Source: Deltaproteobacteria bacterium
GTDB lineage: Bacteria > Desulfobacterota > Desulfobacteria > Desulfobacterales > Desulfobacteraceae
Direction of reading: 5' to 3'
Assembly: GCA_003647385.1 (NCBI GenBank)
Contig: QMMT01000034.1
Coordinates: 1-10,636, forward strand
DNA length: 10,636 nt
In this document: positions 1 to 6,678 of the stretch, in pieces
Numbering within the stretch: position 1 is the stretch's first letter
Layout of the letters: each line of letters opens with the position of its first letter
Notes under the pieces: model-generated
Databases searched by the model: none
Told to the model about the DNA's origin: nothing
The model's input: only the letters and a program-made list of their open reading frames with translations
Position numbers and translations under genes: made by a program

Positions 1-423
1 ACACAAAACCGTTCTTTGTTGGGCTTTATAAAAGGAAATGTCAGATTCTTTGACTGCTTTTTTCCCTGTAACAGGATCTTCAAAGAGCAGGCGCTCAACA
101 ATTTTGTTTTCTTTAATGGTCTGTTCAACAATCTCAGGAACATCTTTGGCCTTAACTTGAAGATAACAAATTTCCTCAGGATATATGACCACCACAGGGC
201 CTCTTTCACAGAATCCGGGACACCCGGTTCCCTTTGTATCCACTTTTGCTGTTAATCCCTGATTTTCAATCTCTGCCTTAAACGCTTCAATCACTTCACT
301 GGCTCCGGAAGCCACACAACCGGCACCGGCACAGATTGAAATACACGGATTGTCCGGATTTCTTTTGGATAATATTTCCTGTCTGAAGTTTAGCAATTCT
401 TCAGGCGTATTTAACCGCGTCAT
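1..423 (-). CDS. bamH: BamH, NuoF-like subunit of class II benzoyl-CoA reductase complex (5' part only)
   Basis: This is the first 141 codons of a NuoF/HoxF-like gene; the rest lies beyond the left edge. The visible part is the N-terminal thioredoxin-like [2Fe-2S] domain, with C31 and C36 (CAGAGC) and C68/C72 (GCPGFC) as likely ligands. It ends at the start of the flavin/NADH domain, in the family-typical KAQQRTVL. NuoF-type proteins carry flavin and a [4Fe-4S] cluster further on, which cannot be seen here. The ATG at 423 is preceded by TAGGGG about 8 nt upstream, and only 9 nt separate it from the bamG stop. As the seventh gene of the Bam order it probably exchanges electrons with NAD(H) or another acceptor for the complex. 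Family assignment is firm; the specific Bam role rests on context. Confidence 0.9.
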   Translation of the reverse strand, partial: MTRLNTPEELLNFRQEILSKRNPDNPCISICAGAGCVASGASEVIEAFKAEIENQGLTAKVDTKGTGCPGFCERGPVVVIYPEEICYLQVKAKDVPEIVEQTIKENKIVERLLFEDPVTGKKAVKESDISFYKAQQRTVLC

Positions 424-432
424 AATTTTCCC

Positions 433-885
433 CTACTCATAAGTTTTTAAAGCGTCTGATGCCTTTACCGGTGTCATTTTTCCATGAACCTTTCCATCAA
501 CTTCCATCACAGGACCCAGTGCACAGCAGCCCAGGCAGTTCACGGTTTCCAGGCTGTATTTCAGCTCCAGATCTGTTTCACCGGGTCTGATTCCCGTGGC
601 TTCCTCCACCGTATCAAGGATACGACTTGCCCCTCGAACATGGCAGGCGGTTCCCACACAGATGTGAACTTTATGACGTCCTTTCGGTACCAAGCTAAAG
701 GCTTTATAAAATGTTGCAATATGCTGTATCCGGGTTAAAGGGACATCTAATCTTTTGCTGACCCTCCCCAGTGCTTCCCTGGGAAGCCAGCTATTCTCAC
801 TTTGAATATCCAGCAATATTTGAAGCAAACCACTTGGTTCACAATTATGTTTATCAATTATCTGATCTATTTTATCCATTTCCAT
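433..885 (-). CDS. bamG: BamG, NuoE-like [2Fe-2S] subunit
   Basis: A 150-residue protein of the NuoE (24 kDa complex I subunit) family, close to the usual length. The N-terminal helical part (residues 1-70, with IQHIATFYKAF) precedes a thioredoxin-like [2Fe-2S] domain. Its four ligands are visible: C76 and C81 (CVGTAC), then C117 and C121 (CLGCC). The ATG at 885 has AGGA 8 nt upstream; a second Met two codons later is worse placed. An 81-nt gap with no clear structure separates it from bamF, and bamH follows after 9 nt. In the Bam complex it is expected to pair with BamH as the NADH-dehydrogenase-like electron-entry or exit module. The stop is TAG. Confidence 0.93.
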   Translation of the reverse strand: MEMDKIDQIIDKHNCEPSGLLQILLDIQSENSWLPREALGRVSKRLDVPLTRIQHIATFYKAFSLVPKGRHKVHICVGTACHVRGASRILDTVEEATGIRPGETDLELKYSLETVNCLGCCALGPVMEVDGKVHGKMTPVKASDALKTYE

Positions 886-966
886 AGCCGATTTCCTAAT
901 TTTATCCTTTCCCCAATCTATTGCGCCATTACTTTATTGATATACTTTATCACTCTAAGGTTCACC

Positions 967-1734
967 TTAAACCCGCGCATAACAATTGCTGGCTGTATCG
1001 TACCGGACCATGCCGTGTCTGGATGACGTCATCATGTGCCGGGATACATCCGAAGGATTCAAGTCAAGTTTTTTTGCGATGTCGCCCGTTGAAAGGGGTT
1101 TTCTGTTCAAAAGCTGCATAATCTGGCTGATGGCCAGTTTATCTAAAAATATGTCATCAAATAAAGTATTTATGCCACTGCTTTCAAAAAACTCCGTATA
1201 GGCCTGTTCTGATTTGACCGGTACCCTGAGACGTTCTCTTTCCACAAGTCTCATATAGGGGACCAGTTTTCGGGCAGCCTCAAGTTTTAATGTTACAACA
1301 TCTGCATCCATGCCTTCACTTGTACCCAGGGGTCCCATTTCTTTCACCTGACGACTGAAATCGTCGGTATATTCGGCCAGAAGATTGCCATCTGCACCGG
1401 ACATAAAGTCGGTTCTCAGGCGTTTCGGATTCAAACCGATTATTTCCAATATTCTCTTACACAGGTATGTATTGGCCAATGCATCATAATTTCCATGGGT
1501 CACATAATTACACTCATCTAACTTGCAACCACCGATAAACACGCCGTCCTGTCCATTAGCAAATGCCCTGAGTATAAAATCCAGGTCAACTCTACCGGAA
1601 CACATGACGCGTATCAGTCTCATATCATTTGAATATTGCAGTCTGGAAACTCCAGCCAGGTCAGCAGCTCCGTATGCTCACCAATGACACACAAAACCCA
1701 GTAATTTTGGTTTAAATTCAAGACCGGTACTCAT
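967..1734 (-). CDS. bamF: BamF, MvhD-like selenoprotein (Sec19 encoded by in-frame UGA)
   Basis: Read through the UGA at 1680-1678, this gene encodes 255 residues beginning MSTGLEFKPKLLGFVCHWU. The N-terminal ~140 residues are an MvhD/FrhD-type hydrogenase delta domain: C16-H-W-U19 followed by AYGAADLAGVSRLQY, then C45 (VMCSGRVD), then the signature GGC70xxxxC75 with THGNY. The MvhD family normally has Cys where Sec19 lies, and Sec-containing members are known. The start is chosen because ATG at 1734 has a perfect AAGGAGG 9 nt upstream; an automated start at 1623 would lose the metal-binding N-terminus. Beyond about residue 145 there is an extra region ending in a winged-helix-like segment (STGDIAKKLDLNPSDVSRHM). 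MvhD proteins carry a [2Fe-2S] cluster and pass electrons to HdrA, here presumably BamE. I recall that the Geobacter BamF is also a selenoprotein. Confidence 0.92.
1643..1655 (-). promoter_or_regulatory. Candidate bacterial SECIS hairpin of bamF
   Basis: In the mRNA, CUGGA-GUU-UCCAG forms a perfect 5-bp stem starting 23 nt after the UGA, so its apical loop lies within the usual bacterial SECIS distance. The loop carries G and U, the bases SelB typically contacts. The stem is short and its flanks pair poorly, so this is only the best visible candidate. Confidence 0.45.
1678..1680 (-). other. In-frame UGA decoded as selenocysteine in bamF (Sec19)
   Basis: The codon lies between a strong ribosome site plus ATG and 236 further sense codons, with MvhD-family homology continuous on both sides (FVCHW before, AYGAADLAGVSRLQY after). 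It sits exactly at the second Cys of the family CxxC motif. Sec is therefore a much better explanation than a nonsense mutation. Confidence 0.9.
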
Positions 1735-1790
1735 CGGTTGGAACCTCCTTTATTCATCACCCTTTTATTCATTGCTTCGGCTTTATTCAT
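1731..1790 (-). other. Possible 19-codon leader ORF with triple MNK repeat, overlapping bamF start
   Basis: The bamE-bamF spacer contains the 9-mer ATGAATAAA three times (starting at 1790, 1772 and 1757), all in one frame. Together they make a short ORF, MNKAEAMNKRVMNKGGSNR, whose TGA overlaps the bamF ATG as ATGA. The bamF Shine-Dalgarno lies inside it. No good ribosome site precedes its first ATG, although the bamE stop lies only about 10 nt upstream and could allow re-initiation. It could be a translational-coupling leader or simply a slippage-expanded spacer. Confidence 0.25.
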
Positions 1791-1800
1791 TTCTATCATT

Positions 1801-4800
1801 TCATGCTTCTTCAAGAATCGCATCCATTTGTTCTTTAATCTGTTCATCGGTCAATGCGGCATCAATCTGACTCAAAAGTGCATCATTGGTAAAGTGCTTT
1901 AATACGATGGCATTGGTCGGGCATTTTGCATTACACAGACCGTCACCTTTGCACAAAATCGGATTGACAATTGCCTTTTTGCCTTTTGGCGTTTGATGAA
2001 ATTCAATGGCATCGTATGTACATGCGGTAATACATGCGCCGCAGGATACGCAATCATACTCGTTTACCCTGGCCACTGAACCCGAAGCCACCACAGTCTC
2101 CTGTGACAGAATTGTCAGGGCCCGGCCGGCAGCACCATAGGCCTGGTTAATGGTTTCCTGTATATGCTTGGGATAATGTGCTGTTCCGCAAAGGTAAACA
2201 CCATCCGCTGAAAACTCCACGGGTTTGAGTTTGACATGGGCTTCTTTAAAAAACTCATCTGGACTCAAAGTGACCTTGAAATGGGAGGCGGTGTCATGGG
2301 TGGATGCCGAAGGTATAACCGCAGCTGCCAGGGAAACTATATCTGCATCCAGTTCAAGTTTCTGGTCCAGAATATAATCCGGCACCGTGACCCGCAAAAT
2401 CTCTTTTCCCCCTTCTTTGGCGGTTTCAACCTGGGGTGGGTTGTCCGGTTCATAACGGATAAATTGAACCCCTTTTTCCGAGGCTTCCCGATAATAATCT
2501 TCTTTTAATCCATAGGTTCTCATGTCCCTGAAAAGGATATAAATACGCATATCCGGGTTGATTTTTTTCAGTTTCAAGGCATTTTTGACTGCATGGCTAC
2601 AGCAAATTCTGCTGCAGTAATTTCTTTCTTCATTTCTGCTGCCCACACATTGAATCATCACCAGGGTCTCTGCATTGGTAATTGCTTCATTTCCTCTGGC
2701 TATTTCTTCACCTACCTCAAGATGGGTAAACACCTGATCGCTTTCCCCATACAGGTATTCTACGGGTTTATACTCCTCGGCACCGGTTGCAATGACAGAC
2801 ACACCGTGTTTGATCTTTTTGAGCCTGCCTTCTGTTTCAACAAAGGTGGTAAAATTTCCCAGATACCCTTCCACTTTCTGGATTTCGGCTGAATGGGATA
2901 CGTGTATCAATGGATTTTTATACACCTGACTGATCACGTCATTCAGATGCGATTGAACATCCATGCCTTCGATGGTGGTGGGAAGCCTCCGGGCGATTCC
3001 ACCCAGGTCTTTGTCCTTTTCCAGCAATTGAACCTCATGGCCCTGATTGGCAATGGACAAGGCGCAGGTCATACCGGCAATCCCGCCACCCACCACTAAA
3101 GCGGTCTTGTTGACCGGCAGATCAAATTCTTTCAATGGTTCCAGATAGGCAGCCCGGGCCACTGACATGCGGATGATATCCTGGGCCTTCTGGGTGGCCT
3201 CGTCCTTTTGCTTTGCATGTACCCAGGAACAATGTTCCCTGATATTGGCCATATCAAGATAATACTGATTGAGCCCTGCTTCCCGAAGGGTATCCCGGAA
3301 CAGAGGCTCAAGGGTTCTGGGAGAACAGGCGCCAATCACAATTCTATTGAGTCCTTTTTCCTTTGCCAGATCTGTTATTTCCTGGGCAGAGTTAGTGGCA
3401 CAGGAAAATATCTGTTCTTTGGCATAAACAACATTGGGCAGTGTCAGGGCATATTCCACGGTGGACGGTACATTGACGACGCTGGATATATTGGCCCCGC
3501 AATGACAGACAAAAACGCCGATTCTCGGTTCTTCATTTGAGACATCCCTTTCTTCGGGATATACCCGTTCCCGGGTGAGTTTGTCACGCCTGTAATCAAG
3601 GAGCTCTCCGATCTGGGAACTGGCGCCGCTTGCGGTAAATACCGATTCAGGGATATCTGTGGGGCCCTGGAAAGCGCCACTGACAAAAATCCCGGGCCGG
3701 CTGGTCAGAATCGGGTTGGAATCAATTGTTTTGTTAAACCCGTGGGAATTCAGCTCTATACCGAACTTTTTTGATATCTCTTTATAGGCTTTTGGCGGAT
3801 TCAACCCCACAGACAATACCACCATGTCAAATTCTTCTTCTTTTACACCCTCCGTATTGGTGGCATATCTCACAAGAACATTTTTACTGCCTTTTACCTC
3901 GCCTGCAACGGAAGCGTAACTTCGAATGAACTGAACCCCGTCAAGCTGTTCTGCTCGCTGATAATATCGTTCAAAATCCTTGCCAAAGGAACGGATATCA
4001 TTGTGAAATATGGTGCAGCTGGCTTCCTGGTCATGATCTTTTGTCAATATGACCTGTTTCTGGGTATAGGTACAGCAGACACCGGAGCAATAGCTGTTGT
4101 CTCCTTCGGTCACCCGCCTGGACCCCACACATTGTATCCAGGCAATTTTTTTTGGACGTTTTTTATCAGAAATCCGCAGAGCCTCTCCACCGTAGGGACC
4201 GGTTGAAGACAGCAATCGTTCATAGTCCATACTGGTAATCACGTTCTGCATTTTTGTATAGCCGTATTCTTCCCTGGCCGAAGGATCAAAGGGCGTGATA
4301 CCGGAAGACAAAATGATCGCCCCGACATTGATGTCTGTCTTTTTTGGTTTCTGCCTGAAATCTATGGCCCCTGTCTTGCACACCCCCCGACAGATATCAC
4401 ATTTTCCGTCTTCAAGATAAAGACAGCTGTCATCGATATACGCAACCAACGGAATGGCTTGTGAAAAGTAGACATGAACCGCTTTATTCTGGGAGATGTC
4501 CTGGTTAAATTTATCCGGATATTCCTTGGGACAATATTCCATACAGGTGGTACACCCGGTACACAATTCTTCAATAATATATCGGGGTCTTGTTTTCAGC
4601 GTAACCTGAAAGTCCCCTTTTTCACCTTCTAAGCGCTCAACTTCAGTAAATGTTAAAACCTCTATGTTTGGATGCCGGCCGACCTCGACCAGTTTAGGAG
4701 AGAGAATTCACATCGAGCAGTCATTGGTTGGAAAAGTCTTGTCAAGCTGGGCCATATGGCCGCCAATACTTGGTGACTTTTCAACCAGATAAACCTTGAA

Positions 4801-4953
4801 ACCCGCAGTGGCAAGATCTAAAGAGGCCTGAATACCGCTGACCCCTCCGCCAACAACCATTACGTCTCCAAAATTTTTGTCTCCCATATTTTTAGAAACA
4901 AGACTTTCAGAAAATAGTTCCATTTCTTCTATTGGTAATACATCATTTCCCAC
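1801..4953 (-). CDS. bamE: BamE, tandem HdrA-like flavoprotein with selenocysteine (Sec82 encoded by UGA)
   Basis: Read through the UGA at 4710-4708 this is a 1050-residue protein of the HdrA family. The first unit has a FAD GxGxxG fold ([11 protein letters not shown], about 33-43), DC79SM-U82 followed by ILSPKL, and ferredoxin Cys (C131, C134, C137, C141, then C177, C185, C188, C192). It also has IQCVGSR with CSGVCC. A complete second HdrA unit follows: [10 protein letters not shown] near 479, VVGGGIAG near 621, and IQCVGSR with CSRICC near 768. A C-terminal di-cluster domain ends it (C968, C971, C974, C978; then C1001, D1004, C1007, C1011). The start is GTG at 4953, with AGGAG 8 nt upstream, 15 nt after bamD. 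HdrA is the flavin-bifurcating subunit of heterodisulfide reductase; two FAD sites per chain are expected here. It should link BamD, BamF and the ring-reducing subunits. The stop is also UGA. Confidence 0.93.
4675..4692 (-). promoter_or_regulatory. Bacterial SECIS-like hairpin of bamE
   Basis: Starting 16 nt after the UGA, the mRNA reads CUGGUC-GAGGUC-GGCCGG. The outer hexamers pair over 6 bp (two G-U wobbles) and leave a six-base loop, GAGGUC. Position and size fit a bacterial SECIS. The loop contains AGGUC, the core I recall for the SelB-binding loop of E. coli fdhF. Confidence 0.7.
4708..4710 (-). other. In-frame UGA decoded as selenocysteine in bamE (Sec82)
   Basis: The UGA follows FPTNDCSM and precedes [14 protein letters not shown], a continuous match to the HdrA consensus FPTxDCSxCILxPKM. 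It replaces the second Cys of that motif. The reading frame stays open for 968 more codons without another stop, which argues against a nonsense mutation or frameshift. Sec-containing HdrA proteins are known in methanogens. Confidence 0.9.
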
Positions 4954-4968
4954 GTTCTCTTCTCCTCA

Positions 4969-6123
4969 TCATAATAGCATCTCATTGACAATTTCCGTAA
5001 TATCTTTTACCTCAAGAACGTCTTCATACTCAAGATTCAAGCGGCTTTCCTCAAAGTTGGTGATACAATACGGGCAGGCAGTCGCTAAAACCTGTGCTTC
5101 CACATCTTTTGCCTGCTTCAGCCTGATATCGGAAAACCGTTCTTCCTGGGGGGTGTCCATCCAGATCCTGCCGCCGCCACCACCGCAGCACAGACTGTTT
5201 TTCCCATGTGCCTCCATCTCAATGAGTTGAAGTCCCGTCACTTTCTTTAAGAGAGCTCTGGGTTCTTCATATACATCATTATGTCGTCCCAGATAACATG
5301 GGTCATGATAGGTGACTTTCTTTGAAAATTCCCCTTTGAGTTCAAGTCTTCCTTCATTGATCAGTTCCAGTATATATTGGGACATGTGAACAACCTCAAA
5401 GTTTACCATAAATTCAGGATATTCATTTTTAAAAGTATGATAACAATGGGGGGAAGAGACAATAACTTTTTTTACACCATTATCAATAAACGTTTTTATA
5501 TTTTCTTTGGCCAGATTTTTGAATACTTCTTCACTGCCTGTTTTGCGGATACTTTCTCCACAGCAGTTTTCCTTTTCACCCAGAATCCCGAATGCCACAC
5601 CGGCCTTGTTCAAAATATTGGCCGTGGCCACAGCCACCTTTTTCATTCTGGGGTCATAGCTGAAATAACAGCCCACAAAGTATAGGGCTTCCATTCCTTC
5701 GGCATAGGGTTTCACCGGCAGTCCCTTTGCCCATTCAGAGCGTTTTTTCCGATCTCCCTGCAAGGGATTGCCTTCGGAAATCAGGCTTGACCTTGCTGTA
5801 CGGGCAGATTTGACAGACGCAGGAAAAATATCATATTCCGTTGCCACCCGTCTCAGAGCAACGGCGACATCTATCTGTTTTACACCTCTGGGGCACTGTG
5901 CAGGGCAGGTTCCGCAGGTTGTACAGCGCCATAAGTCTTCACCCTCTATCTCGGTCAGACCAAAAGCAGCCTCTCGGATCAACTTGCGCATGCTAAAAGG
6001 CCTCACCTGATTCCATGGGCAGACGCTATCACACAATCCGCACTGGAAACACATCTTAAAGATATCTCCACCGGCCTCTTTTATTTCATCTATTACTTCT
6101 ATGAAGGGAGCTACTATTTCCAT
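4969..6123 (-). CDS. bamD: BamD, HdrC-HdrB-like iron-sulfur protein
   Basis: A 384-residue protein resembling an HdrC-HdrB fusion (HdrD type). Two N-terminal [4Fe-4S] motifs are intact: C25/C28/C31/C35 (CFQCGLCDSVC) and C67/C70/C73/C77 (CTTCGTCPAQC). Two CCG domains follow. The second is canonical (C276, CC312-313, C350-P-Y-C353). The first has C152, CC187-188 and C227, but Ser224 where CxxC would begin. The frame stays open upstream to 6180, but ATG at 6123 is preferred: it has GAAGGA about 10 nt upstream, starts 4 nt after the bamC stop, and gives a family-like N-terminus. CCG domains hold the non-cubane clusters of HdrB. BamD probably relays electrons between BamE and BamC. The gene ends in two consecutive TGA codons, with the bamE ribosome site immediately after. 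Confidence 0.93.
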   Translation of the reverse strand: MEIVAPFIEVIDEIKEAGGDIFKMCFQCGLCDSVCPWNQVRPFSMRKLIREAAFGLTEIEGEDLWRCTTCGTCPAQCPRGVKQIDVAVALRRVATEYDIFPASVKSARTARSSLISEGNPLQGDRKKRSEWAKGLPVKPYAEGMEALYFVGCYFSYDPRMKKVAVATANILNKAGVAFGILGEKENCCGESIRKTGSEEVFKNLAKENIKTFIDNGVKKVIVSSPHCYHTFKNEYPEFMVNFEVVHMSQYILELINEGRLELKGEFSKKVTYHDPCYLGRHNDVYEEPRALLKKVTGLQLIEMEAHGKNSLCCGGGGGRIWMDTPQEERFSDIRLKQAKDVEAQVLATACPYCITNFEESRLNLEYEDVLEVKDITEIVNEMLL

Positions 6124-6127
6124 TGAT

Positions 6128-6661
6128 TTATTCCTTCTCTGACATTCTGGCAAGTGCATCCATAAGCTTGTCCACACCAAATTTGTCTGCCAAAGACCCC
6201 AGTCCGATTTCCAGATCTTCCTGTTCTTCCTGTTCTTCGACTTCTTCTTCTCTTTCTTCTAAAATCAATGCATCATGCATGCACCACTTTACACACAGGG
6301 GCTCTTCTTCGCCTTCACACATATCACATTTTAAAGGGAGACCGGAATCGGGTTCTTTGAACTCATCTCTGGATGGGCATGAGGCCCTGCAAAAGGCACA
6401 CTCGTCGTATTCCTTGCCGTCAATCGTATATTTGTCTCTGCCGGCACATTCAGCGACAGTATATTCACCCGCATAAACAGGAACATATATATCTTTAAGC
6501 GGTTCACGGATAATGCGGATACGAGATCGGGCAGGATTATTAGAACTATATTTCGGTGATGCATGAAACGCCGAGCAGATCATCTCACAGGCCCTGCAAC
6601 CATTACATTTATCAACATCAATTCTTATTGTCTTAATCATCTTTTTTTCTTTTTCAGCCAA
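6128..6661 (-). CDS. bamC: BamC, three-cluster ferredoxin-like electron-transfer subunit
   Basis: A 177-residue iron-sulfur protein of the AOR-associated ferredoxin type. Visible Cys groups are C19/C22/C25/C29 (CNGCRACEMIC), C88/C91/C95 with C72 nearby (CAFCRASC), and C112/C115/C123/C127 (CDMC...CVKWC), enough for three [4Fe-4S] clusters. After these comes a strongly acidic stretch (about 135-150, mostly Glu) and a short helical tail. The start is TTG at 6661, supported by GGAGG 9 nt upstream and by an in-frame stop two codons before it. The next Met (codon 8, 6640) has only an A-rich leader. In characterised class II enzymes BamC binds BamB and carries electrons to its [4Fe-4S] cluster. The gene lies 17 nt after bamB and 4 nt before bamD. 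Confidence 0.94.
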   Translation of the reverse strand: MAEKEKKMIKTIRIDVDKCNGCRACEMICSAFHASPKYSSNNPARSRIRIIREPLKDIYVPVYAGEYTVAECAGRDKYTIDGKEYDECAFCRASCPSRDEFKEPDSGLPLKCDMCEGEEEPLCVKWCMHDALILEEREEEVEEQEEQEDLEIGLGSLADKFGVDKLMDALARMSEKE

Positions 6662-6678
6662 GGTTCACGCCCTCCACT

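Noticed and set aside
967..1623. bamF starting at the internal Met at 1623
   Set aside because: No ribosome site there, and it would remove the CxxC/U motif; the ATG at 1734 has AAGGAGG.
2236..3540. Plus-strand frames opposite bamE (and similar ones opposite bamB and bamD)
   Set aside because: They are antisense shadows of conserved coding sequence, without ribosome sites or domains.
1801..4953. bamE as a pseudogene or two separate genes broken at 4708
   Set aside because: Frame and HdrA homology are continuous across the UGA, the codon falls on a family Cys, a SECIS-like hairpin follows, and the neighbouring gene shows the same pattern.
4966..4971. Possible Sec readthrough at the bamD stop
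   Set aside because: Two UGA codons in a row, no Cys-motif context, and the bamE ribosome site follows at once; these are ordinary stops.
6124..6180. 19-residue N-terminal extension of bamD
   Set aside because: It overlaps bamC, lacks a ribosome site and has no family-like sequence; ATG at 6123 is well supported.
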